NCBI RefSeq assembly: GCF_000740795.1 | Contig: NZ_JGYG01000010.1 | Span: forward strand, 94,535-158,534 | DNA length: 64,000 nucleotides | Reading direction: 5' to 3' | Source: Haematobacter massiliensis | GTDB taxonomy: Bacteria > Pseudomonadota > Alphaproteobacteria > Rhodobacterales > Rhodobacteraceae | Part shown: piece by piece, positions 24,028 through 30,344 of the stretch | Position numbering within the stretch: the first letter of the stretch is position 1 | Layout: every line of letters begins with the position of its first letter | Notes under the pieces: model-generated | Told to the model about the DNA's origin: nothing | What the model saw: only the letters and a program-made list of their open reading frames with translations | Databases searched by the model: none | Made by a program: the position numbers and the translations under genes

Positions 24028-24105
24028 GTAGCCCCCGCCAACGCGGCCCTTTAACAAGGGATTCTCGCCAATGTAAAGGGGGGTGTTCTGTGTTTATCCT
24101 ACGTT

Positions 24106-24126
24106 CTGAACCCGAAATTGGTTCAG
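24106..24126. terminator. Stem-loop after the lysis operon
   Basis: CTGAACC-7 nt-GGTTCAG is a perfect 7-bp inverted repeat 20 bp beyond the stop of the last prophage gene (24146). It lacks a clear T-tract on the minus strand, so termination strength is uncertain. Confidence 0.4.
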
Positions 24127-24127
24127 T

Positions 24128-24149
24128 GAACCTGTGAGCACTACGTCAA
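24128..24149 (-). repeat. Degenerate second copy of the tRNA-Val segment
   Basis: GAACCTGTGAGCACTACGTCAA matches 23998-24022, which runs from the T-arm to the anticodon loop of the tRNA fragment, with one mismatch and one 3-nt gap. It lies 130 bp inside the prophage side of the junction and overlaps the last codons of the Rz1-like gene by 4 bases. It may be a decayed attachment site. Confidence 0.5.
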
Positions 24150-24379
24150 AATTGCGAGAAGGTCGCAGCCAACCCCTCATGCCGCGACCGGCAGGTCACC
24201 AGCGCGGCCCGGTCCCTGCCCCAGAGCACCTCGACCTCACGATCTGAGAGCGCCCGATCCGGCAGGATCACCGGCCTGTCGCACGGCACCAGCAGCGAGG
24301 GCGGGGCGTCAGCGGATGGCGTTGAGACGGCGCACCCTGCCAGCAGGGAGAGCGGCAGGAGCAGTAACAGGTTCCGCAT
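24146..24379 (-). CDS. Rz1-like outer-membrane spanin lipoprotein
   Basis: A 77-aa lipoprotein: MRNLLLLLPLSLLAGC, with the lipobox LAGC putting the lipidated cysteine at residue 16, then a proline- and serine-containing stretch. It overlaps the 3' end of the upstream Rz-like gene by 71 bp in another frame, the classic embedded Rz/Rz1 layout. The ATG at 24379 has GGAGG at 9 nt spacing; the ATG at 24388 directly abuts that ribosome site. Spanins fuse the inner and outer membranes in the last step of lysis. Confidence 0.75.
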   Translation of the reverse strand: MRNLLLLLPLSLLAGCAVSTPSADAPPSLLVPCDRPVILPDRALSDREVEVLWGRDRAALVTCRSRHEGLAATFSQF

Positions 24380-24599
24380 TGGCGGCATCCTCCAATTCGC
24401 GTTGCAGTGCGGTCAGGGCGGCTTCTGCACGCAGACGGCTGGCCTCAGCCGCATCGGCCCTCGCGCGGGCTTCCTGAGCGGCTTGGGCGGCGGCTGCGGC
24501 CTCGCGAGCGATCAGGCTACCACGGACCCACCACGCGGAGCCTGCTCCGGCGCTGAAGGACAGCACAGCGATAGCAGCAGCGGCGTACAAGCGGCTCAC
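24309..24599 (-). CDS. Rz-like inner-membrane spanin
   Basis: A 96-aa protein with an N-terminal membrane anchor (about residues 5-27) followed by an alanine- and arginine-rich coiled coil (AREAAAAAQAAQEARARADAAEASRLRAEAAL). With the overlapping lipoprotein gene it forms an i-spanin/o-spanin pair. Its ATG overlaps the endolysin stop (ATGA). Confidence 0.75.
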   Translation of the reverse strand: MSRLYAAAAIAVLSFSAGAGSAWWVRGSLIAREAAAAAQAAQEARARADAAEASRLRAEAALTALQRELEDAANAEPVTAPAALPAGRVRRLNAIR

Positions 24600-25258
24600 G
24601 AACGAGCCTTGCGGATCAGCAGGTAGACCCCGGTTAGGGCTGCCAGCACCATCACAGCGGCGAGGGCATACTGCACTGGCCCCTCACCAGCAGCCAAACC
24701 GGCGAGGCCCGTGAGCATACCTCCGCCAGCGGCAAGTGTCTCCGGCTTCGTGAGGGATACGCTGAGCGGAGGCTTGGCAGCAGCGACTCCACGAGATGCC
24801 ACGAAACCCCCGCGTGCCCACAGGCCTGCTTCAGCGGCACGCCGGTTTGCCAGCCCCTCCATGCGCTTGCCGTCGTTGTAGACCCATTTGGCCAGCTCGC
24901 CCGGAACCGCCTCATAGTCACCCTTGTTCAGCTTCTTGAGCAATGTGGACTTCGCGAAATTTCCCTCGCCAACATTGAACACGAAGCTTACCAGCGCACC
25001 GGCCTGATTATCGGTGAGCGGCACCGTCACGTGACGAGCAATGGCGTCCAGCGCTTCCTGCGCATCATGACGGAGCGCGGCATCTGCCTGGGCCTCCGTG
25101 ATTGTCTGCCCCTTATAGACCCTCAAGAACGCATCCGAGGTATGGCCGTAACCGATAGTCCATGGCTGGCCGTCCTTGGATCCGGGGTCCGGATAGGCAG
25201 TCAGTTTCAAACCCTCCCACCGTTTCAGGTGGTGGAGCGTTTCTTCCGTAATTTCCAT
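24596..25258 (-). CDS. Endolysin (phage T4-type muramidase) with C-terminal membrane segment
   Basis: The first 160 residues form a GH24 lysozyme: E15 in KRWEGLKLTAYPDPGSKDG, D24 or D29, and T34 in PWTIGYGHT fit the Glu-Asp-Thr active site; NQAGALVSFVFNVGEGNF follows. It cleaves peptidoglycan glycan strands. Unlike most such enzymes it continues to 220 aa with a glycine-rich linker and a hydrophobic segment at about 193-214 followed by RKARS, suggesting membrane anchoring or a holin-like tail. Confidence 0.88.
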   Translation of the reverse strand: MEITEETLHHLKRWEGLKLTAYPDPGSKDGQPWTIGYGHTSDAFLRVYKGQTITEAQADAALRHDAQEALDAIARHVTVPLTDNQAGALVSFVFNVGEGNFAKSTLLKKLNKGDYEAVPGELAKWVYNDGKRMEGLANRRAAEAGLWARGGFVASRGVAAAKPPLSVSLTKPETLAAGGGMLTGLAGLAAGEGPVQYALAAVMVLAALTGVYLLIRKARS

Positions 25259-25267
25259 GATGACCTC

Positions 25268-25687
25268 TTACGGTTTGCGTTGCGGACCCGGATCCAGCCG
25301 GGTCACGATCTCGCGGATCAGGCGAATGTCGCTGGACTGCGCGGCGAGCGCTTGGCGCAACTCGTCCACGGCTTTGGTCAGGCTGGCCGCGCCCTGCTCC
25401 TGCACCGCAAGGCGATAGCGGATGTTCTCAAGGCTCCGGGCTTCTGCCTCTATGCTCTTGATCCGCTCGTCCAGACGGGCGCGTTCTGCCGTCGTCTCGA
25501 CCTGACGACTGGCGTGAAGTTCTTCGTGGTCCTCTGTCCACGCATTGAACCGGCGATCCAGATCACTGACGCTCTGGGTGAAAGCGCCGTATCCGACCGC
25601 CCCAAGCGTGAGGGTAACGACCAGTCCAGCCAGAGAAATCCACGTGTTCCAGTTGGTCTTGTTCTCGAATGTCGGGCGATTTGGCAT
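25268..25687 (-). CDS. Lysis-cassette protein with one membrane helix and coiled coil
   Basis: A 139-aa protein: short N-terminus, membrane helix at about residues 16-38 (ISLAGLVVTLTLGAVGYGAF), then a long charged coiled coil. I do not recognise the family. The GGGAGG 4 nt before the ATG at 25687 decides the start over one 11 codons upstream. Position next to the endolysin suggests a role in lysis, possibly a holin or holin regulator; this is inference. Confidence 0.6.
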   Translation of the reverse strand: MPNRPTFENKTNWNTWISLAGLVVTLTLGAVGYGAFTQSVSDLDRRFNAWTEDHEELHASRQVETTAERARLDERIKSIEAEARSLENIRYRLAVQEQGAASLTKAVDELRQALAAQSSDIRLIREIVTRLDPGPQRKP

Positions 25688-25783
25688 GAGCCCTCCCTGC
25701 GTTGGATCGTCCATACTCACTCCGGGGGTTTTATCGGCCGCCCATGCAGGGCTGACCCTTTGCCCGCTCGCGGCGGGAAACGG

Positions 25784-25807
25784 AAAAACCGCCCCCGAAG
25801 GAGCGGT
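25784..25807 (-). terminator. Intrinsic terminator with UUCG tetraloop
   Basis: On the minus strand ACCGCTCC-TTCG-GGGGCGGT is followed directly by TTTTT. The 8-bp stem has one G-U pair and a stable tetraloop. It lies 26 bp after the stop of the gene at 25833 and before the lysis genes, separating the antirepressor operon from the lysis cassette. Confidence 0.85.
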
Positions 25808-25832
25808 CTGTCAGGCCTGATTGTCGTGGTGG

Positions 25833-26234
25833 TCAGCCGATGATCGCGCGGGCTTCGGCCCAAAGTTCCCGGGCTTCATTGTGGTTCGGCAACCCGACTT
25901 CGCCGCGATTGGTGTAGGCGTAGACCTTTGCCACAAAGTCGCGGGCATTCTCCGCCGGGATGGCCATCAGGCTGTCTTCAATGGCGATCCGGTCCTCGTT
26001 CGCCATCTGGAATTCCTCGTCCGTCATGTCCCGCGTGCTGAGCGCGGTGGTTGCCTCCTGCCAGCGGCGGAACCACTGCATCACCGGCGTGTCGTCCTGC
26101 CCCATCATGGACGGGGCTGCCTCCCCGGGCTCCGGGGCAAACACACCCTTCCAGATCGCGCCAGCCACCGGAGCAGCGATTGCCATGTTCAGAAGTGCGC
26201 GGCGGGTCGGTTCTTCCATCGTTACGGCGGTCAT
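25833..26234 (-). CDS. Phage protein of unknown function, 133 aa
   Basis: The N-terminus has a twin arginine and a hydrophobic stretch (TRRALLNMAIAAPVAGAIWKG), which could be a Tat-like signal or a membrane segment; the rest is soluble, acidic and helical. I do not recognise a family. Its start overlaps the stop of the upstream small gene (ATGA), and a strong terminator follows. Confidence 0.6.
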   Translation of the reverse strand: MTAVTMEEPTRRALLNMAIAAPVAGAIWKGVFAPEPGEAAPSMMGQDDTPVMQWFRRWQEATTALSTRDMTDEEFQMANEDRIAIEDSLMAIPAENARDFVAKVYAYTNRGEVGLPNHNEARELWAEARAIIG

Positions 26235-26440
26235 GCGATGCCCTCCGAAACCATCCGGTTGCAGCGGCGGCGAAGATGATCGAGGAAGAGCATCGCGCCT
26301 TCGCTGTGAAACGAGGGTTCAGCCTCAAGGCGGGCGATCATCTCAGCCAGAGACGCTGGCCCGAAGCTGTGGATGGTGCGCGTCATCTCTTCGATGTCTA
26401 CCATTCCGGCAGGTGTGCGAGTAGATTTGGCCAAGGCCAT
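26231..26440 (-). CDS. Small phage protein, 69 aa
   Basis: A helical 69-residue protein with no recognised domain. GGAGG lies 5 nt before the ATG. Translationally coupled to the next gene by an ATGA overlap, and located downstream of the Rha-type antirepressor, so probably in its operon. Confidence 0.6.
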   Translation of the reverse strand: MALAKSTRTPAGMVDIEEMTRTIHSFGPASLAEMIARLEAEPSFHSEGAMLFLDHLRRRCNRMVSEGIA

Positions 26441-26514
26441 GATCTGATCCTCCGTTGATCAGGTGATGGTTCAGGCCTCCGGTCGCGTGCCAGCGCTTCC
26501 GGGGGCCGCGACGA

Positions 26515-27261
26515 TCAGTTGATGGGCTGCTCCAGCAACTCGGCGAGCTTCACCAGCCCCTTTGCCGTCACCAAGACGCGGGTGTAGACGCGTTCCTCGC
26601 CGACATCGTTGATCTTCATGAAGTCGTCATGCTCCAGATAGCCGGACTTCCGTTTGTCGTCGTAGGCGAGCCACGTCTTGCCGCCCGAGCGTTTGAAGAT
26701 CCAGCGACGGGCCGACATGAACTTGAACAGGTAGTCGCGCCCGACACCCAAGGTCTTCGCGGCATCGCTGATGCACATCGACCCCTTCGCGCCCTCCAGC
26801 CGGTCGAGCTTCTTCAGCCGACCACCCTGTTCCTCGATGATCGCCTCCTTCTCGGCGACTTGGCCTTGCAGATGCTGGAACACCCCGAGCATCACCGCCG
26901 GGTCAGAGAAGTCGAGCATCGGGCGAGCGCTGCGAACGCCTTCCAACTCCTCCAGCCGCTTCACCACCTTGTAGCGCAGATCGGCGCGGTAGCCGGTGAT
27001 CAGGGTGACCGTCAGGTCTTTCGGCAGTCGGTATTCCTTGCGCGGCTTCCCTTGGCCATCGAGGTATTCGGCCTCAAAATCAGCCGCCCCAAATTTGGGG
27101 GCGCCGATATCTCGAAGCATCTTCTCGATGTCACGCAAAATATGGTCGTGCCGCTTCTCGCAAAGCTCCGCGATCTCGCGGGACGACATGGCGATCTGCT
27201 GGCCTGCCGCCAGCCCCGCGACGGGGAAGTTGCCTTTCGGCGTGTTTTGCTCCATGTTCAC
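26515..27261 (-). CDS. Phage antirepressor, Rha family with KilAC-type C-terminus
   Basis: The 248-aa protein has an N-terminal Rha-type domain (MSSREIAELCEKRHDHILRDIEKML, then LPKDLTVTLITGYRADLRYKVVKRLEEL) and a C-terminal antirepressor/KilAC domain (SMCISDAAKTLGVGRDYLFKFMSARRWIFKRSGG, VLVTAKGLVKLAELL). Such proteins bind or counter phage repressors. It lies 75 bp downstream of the Arc-like gene and is probably controlled from the operators at 27.5 kb, like ant of phage P22. The first ATG or the third codon could be the start. Confidence 0.85.
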   Translation of the reverse strand: MNMEQNTPKGNFPVAGLAAGQQIAMSSREIAELCEKRHDHILRDIEKMLRDIGAPKFGAADFEAEYLDGQGKPRKEYRLPKDLTVTLITGYRADLRYKVVKRLEELEGVRSARPMLDFSDPAVMLGVFQHLQGQVAEKEAIIEEQGGRLKKLDRLEGAKGSMCISDAAKTLGVGRDYLFKFMSARRWIFKRSGGKTWLAYDDKRKSGYLEHDDFMKINDVGEERVYTRVLVTAKGLVKLAELLEQPIN

Positions 27262-27336
27262 CGGAACAGTCCTTTCTTGATGGGTTGGGACTTACAGGCC
27301 GGGATAGCGTTGGCGCGCTGCCCGGCCGCTTTCGTT

Positions 27337-27504
27337 TCACGATGCGCTCTCAAGCTGCACCCCCTTGATCCGCATGGCGACTTCAATGGCTGCGATGATT
27401 TCCGCGTTCATCGTGCGGTGGTGTTTCTTCGCCTCAGCCTTGATCGCGTCACGCCATCCATCCGGGAGGCGCATCATGAACTTGTCGCTTTCTCTGGTGG
27501 TCAT
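27337..27504 (-). CDS. Arc-type ribbon-helix-helix repressor, 55 aa
   Basis: The protein (TTRESDKFMMRLPDGWRDAIKAEAKKHH, then RTMNAEIIAAIEVAM) has the beta-strand plus two-helix pattern of Arc/Mnt DNA-binding proteins and about the length of Arc. The ATG at 27504 has GGAG 7 nt upstream; in-frame ATGs at 27513 and 27573 are less likely. Operator O1 ends 18 nt upstream. Transcribed toward the antirepressor gene, as arc is toward ant in P22. Confidence 0.82.
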   Translation of the reverse strand: MTTRESDKFMMRLPDGWRDAIKAEAKKHHRTMNAEIIAAIEVAMRIKGVQLESAS

Positions 27505-27521
27505 GTTCTCCATTCCGTATA

Positions 27522-27594
27522 TGCCACCGTGGCACAAGACATGTATGCCACGGTGGAAGCATGGTCGCAACAAAAATTGTATGCCACGGTGGCA
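27522..27594. promoter_or_regulatory. Three palindromic operators of the Arc/Mnt-like repressors
   Basis: Three 13-bp sites: TGCCACCGTGGCA at 27522-27534, TGCCACGGTGGAA at 27546-27558 (one arm base off) and TGCCACGGTGGCA at 27582-27594. Sites 1 and 3 are perfect palindromes around one central base. Each outer site ends 18 nt from the start codon of the gene it faces. The core CCAC(C/G)GTGG is, as I recall it, also the core of the P22 Mnt operator. TACAAT on the minus strand at 27576-27581 could be a -10 element for the antirepressor operon. Confidence 0.8.
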
Positions 27595-27612
27595 GAAAAT
27601 GAGAATCGGCAG

Positions 27613-27888
27613 ATGTCTACGATACCCACAAACCGCGAAAGTGACCGCTTCATGCTCCGCCTCCCCGACGGGATGCGGGACCGGATCAAGGCCGCCGCTG
27701 AGGCCAACAGCCGCTCCATGAACGCTGAGATCGTCGCACGGCTGGATGCGTCATTCATCCCTCCTCCCGACAGGGTCACAGTTGAGGCGGGCGAGACCAC
27801 CTACAGGTTCCCATCGTACGATGAGTTCATGGAAGTCGTGTCAAAGGCCGTGGAACAGGCGAACAAGGCCATGAAGGACGAGAAGTGA
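27613..27888 (+). CDS. Mnt-type ribbon-helix-helix repressor, 91 aa
   Basis: The N-terminal 45 residues (NRESDRFMLRLPDGMRDRI, AAEANSRSMNAEIVARL) closely resemble Mnt and the divergent Arc-like neighbour. The C-terminal part (DEFMEVVSKAVEQANKAM) is helical, like the tetramerising coil of Mnt, which has 82 residues. The ATG at 27613 is chosen because the longer open frame upstream is antisense to the antirepressor gene. Probably represses the divergent promoter through the three palindromes. Confidence 0.82.
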   Translation: MSTIPTNRESDRFMLRLPDGMRDRIKAAAEANSRSMNAEIVARLDASFIPPPDRVTVEAGETTYRFPSYDEFMEVVSKAVEQANKAMKDEK

Positions 27889-27951
27889 CGCTTTGCCGCC
27901 GCCTGACACATCCTAACTTCTTAATCTTTGCCCTTGCCAGAATCGCCGGCA

Positions 27952-27965
27952 TCACGGCACCGTGA
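27952..27965. promoter_or_regulatory. Perfect palindrome upstream of the VPLPA-CTERM gene
   Basis: TCACGGCACCGTGA (6-bp arms, 2-nt centre) lies 27 bp before the start codon at 27993 and 63 bp after the Mnt-like gene. It could be an operator or a short hairpin. No T-tract follows. Confidence 0.35.
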
Positions 27966-27992
27966 CGACGTTGGTTAATCGGGGGATTTGGG

Positions 27993-28655
27993 ATGAGAGC
28001 GTTTGCGCTGGCGGCTGCGGCGTGCCTGACGGTGGGGCAGGCTGATGCGGCGATTGTGACGTACACGGCTGTGGCGACGAATGTCTCAGCAACCTACCTG
28101 CGTTATTTCTACGACGATCTTGGTAATTATCTCGGCAGTAGGACGGGCGATTCTCCAACAGTCGCGGATATGGACATATCCCTAGCATTCACCTCCGAAC
28201 GGCTGGAGCCGGGGCAACCCTATGATCTGATATCAGCAACATATGACGGTATCCTTGTCGAACTAAACGGCATGCGCGCCAGTGCATTTGGCAATGTTCT
28301 AGGCGGCACCGTGATTTTCGAAGAAAACCTAAACTTAAGCTTCTGGGATATTAACTATTTAGACTTGAGGTACCCGAACAATATTATCGGTTATCGACAA
28401 GTTTACTCGTTTATGGATCGTCTTACTTTTTCGGATACCTTTAACGGGTTTGGTTATTTCTCTGATCTATACCCGCTTGCCAAGTATGGCGAGATTGTCA
28501 GCTATGAATTCGAATACCTAGAGGCAGCCGGTAAGGTTTGGGAAGTAACGTCCCCCGCCCCTGTTCCCCTGCCCGCTGCCGCCCCGCTCCTTTTGGCCGG
28601 GACAGCAGCCCTCATCGCTCTCCGCCGCCGTCAGAGGGTGGTCGTCGATAGGTGA
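27993..28655 (+). CDS. Secreted VPLPA-CTERM sorting-signal protein
   Basis: A 220-aa protein with a Sec signal peptide (about residues 1-22, MRAFALAAAACLTVGQADA), a beta-rich central region and a C-terminal VPLPAAAPLLLAGTAALIAL helix followed by RRRQR, the tripartite signal handled by exosortase-type systems in Rhodobacteraceae. The central half is much more AT-rich than neighbouring genes, indicating separate acquisition. It runs against the tail genes and its end overlaps the 28631 gene by 25 bp. Inside a prophage it looks like a lysogenic-conversion (moron) gene altering the cell surface. Confidence 0.85.
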   Translation: MRAFALAAAACLTVGQADAAIVTYTAVATNVSATYLRYFYDDLGNYLGSRTGDSPTVADMDISLAFTSERLEPGQPYDLISATYDGILVELNGMRASAFGNVLGGTVIFEENLNLSFWDINYLDLRYPNNIIGYRQVYSFMDRLTFSDTFNGFGYFSDLYPLAKYGEIVSYEFEYLEAAGKVWEVTSPAPVPLPAAAPLLLAGTAALIALRRRQRVVVDR

Positions 28656-30343
28656 GGCCACCACCGACCAGACCCATCACGATACCCTGAGACCTGTATC
28701 CCGCCCGAGAAATTTTCCAGCGGATATGCCTCCTTCACGACGCCATCAGCAATAGCCTCGTCCTCGTCAAATGCCTCCTGCTCAGTGGTACCAGCGGTAC
28801 CTGAGCGGGCCTGACTCGTGAACGTCAGGGGCGACGGCCACGCGGCGCCGTCCCGCTTGACAATGGTAACAGTCTGTCCGGACAGTGTTGCTGTATAGGG
28901 GATTTGTGCACCCCCGTTTGAGATGCGGAAGCAGCACAGGGCTGTCGGGGCAGGACTGTAAATCGCGCCTCCGTTGGCTGGATTAGCAGTGATCGTAATG
29001 GTCATTCGGTCACTGCTAATACTCAGATTGGACCAGTAGGGGTGCTCGAAATCGGATAGGCCTGCGGCCTTCGCAATGCCTAACGCCATCACCGACGCTT
29101 GCTGCAACGCCCCCTTATCTATACCGGTTTGCGTGCTGTAAGCGGCACCAGTGTAGATATGGCGAGGATGAACGGAACCGCGCCCGTTCTGGGTGGTAAG
29201 CCCCACCAGTGGCGGCGTCATGGTGCCGCCCAGATCGTACATCGCCTGCGCCTGCCTCGTGCACTGCGGAACGCCGAATTGCGAGCGCACATAGTTCTGC
29301 GTTGCCAGACGATATCCCGGATTCAGAATGTCATCCAGTTTTCCAAGCTGACCGGGAAGCCCTCCTGCGCTGGTGACTTTGAGATAGCTTTGCGTGTCGT
29401 CCATCTCGTTGAACAGGCAAATGGACACGTCGCCGCCAGCAAGGTCCACTTTAGTGCAAATATCGTCCCACTCCGCCTGCACTCTGAAAATTTCGCTAGC
29501 TGGTCGCCCAGATTTTGCGACGGAGATGTAGCACCACCTGTATCCTCCGAACCGGGCGAGCTGGTTGATGGCAGCTCGCGCGCTAGCGCCGGATACCGCG
29601 CGGTTTTGCGCGGCATCTGTGGGTGTTCTGCTATTATCGCTGGCCCTCACAAAACCATAGCGGAGTGGACCGACGCCAGCGCCGCCGTTGCCGTTCAGGA
29701 TATTGTTGATGCAGACAACCATCTGGTCGTCAGGGGCAGTCAGCGGCCAGCCCGGATTGTAAATGTTGCCCTTCTGATTGGGCCACAGGTCCACAGATAT
29801 CGAAAGGCTCGACGGCCCGAGTGCCATGTATTTAAACCCGACAGCGCAGCGCCCGACGCTCCGCGCCACGATCTCCGGGTTGGCCGTCAACCGGACCTCC
29901 CGCCAGCACCAATGCTCCGTGGCAGGGATAGTGCGCGTCACGCTCCATGCGCCACCAGTGATCGTGCCTGCGCTTACCCAGCCGGTGACCGCCTCGCCTC
30001 CCGTACCGACAAGGCGGAACTCGACCGCCATCCCCTCCAAGGTGGCGTGAGCCGGACCAGAGAAGGTCACGGCGCGTTCCAGCGCCTCGATCTCGTCCCC
30101 ACGTAGGCCGTAGACCCAGCCGTCCATAGACAGATTGGGCGCGCCGTCCCGGGTCGAAGGGTATGGGTCATGGTCCAATATGCCGGGCGCAATCCGATCC
30201 TGCGTGGTATACGTCCCGGACTGCTCGTGCAGCGCGCGCGTTGCGTATCCCGTTTTTGCCATGAGGGCGGCAAGCGCCGTTGATGTCGTGAGCTTGCTGC
30301 CCGCGAGACCTGCGGTCCTGGGCCAATAACGATAGAGGGGCAT
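28631..30343 (-). CDS. Tail fibre/spike-like protein, paralogous N-terminus
   Basis: A 570-aa protein. Residues 1-38 (PLYRYWPRTAGLAGSKLTTS and following) are nearly identical to the N-terminus of the next gene upstream, while the rest is unrelated; the shared part is probably a docking module to the tail. The remainder is rich in beta-strand and glycine with no recognised catalytic motif, and includes IYSPAPTALCCFRISNGG near the end. The ATG at 30343 is used; longer open frame lies antisense or out of frame over the neighbouring gene. It converges with the VPLPA gene. Confidence 0.7.
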   Translation of the reverse strand: MPLYRYWPRTAGLAGSKLTTSTALAALMAKTGYATRALHEQSGTYTTQDRIAPGILDHDPYPSTRDGAPNLSMDGWVYGLRGDEIEALERAVTFSGPAHATLEGMAVEFRLVGTGGEAVTGWVSAGTITGGAWSVTRTIPATEHWCWREVRLTANPEIVARSVGRCAVGFKYMALGPSSLSISVDLWPNQKGNIYNPGWPLTAPDDQMVVCINNILNGNGGAGVGPLRYGFVRASDNSRTPTDAAQNRAVSGASARAAINQLARFGGYRWCYISVAKSGRPASEIFRVQAEWDDICTKVDLAGGDVSICLFNEMDDTQSYLKVTSAGGLPGQLGKLDDILNPGYRLATQNYVRSQFGVPQCTRQAQAMYDLGGTMTPPLVGLTTQNGRGSVHPRHIYTGAAYSTQTGIDKGALQQASVMALGIAKAAGLSDFEHPYWSNLSISSDRMTITITANPANGGAIYSPAPTALCCFRISNGGAQIPYTATLSGQTVTIVKRDGAAWPSPLTFTSQARSGTAGTTEQEAFDEDEAIADGVVKEAYPLENFSGGIQVSGYRDGSGRWWPHLSTTTL

Positions 30344-30344
30344 G

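Noticed and set aside
26629..27612. Long N-terminal extension of the plus-strand Mnt-like frame
   Set aside because: The extension is antisense to the Rha-type antirepressor and Arc-like genes; only the last 91 codons match a known family.
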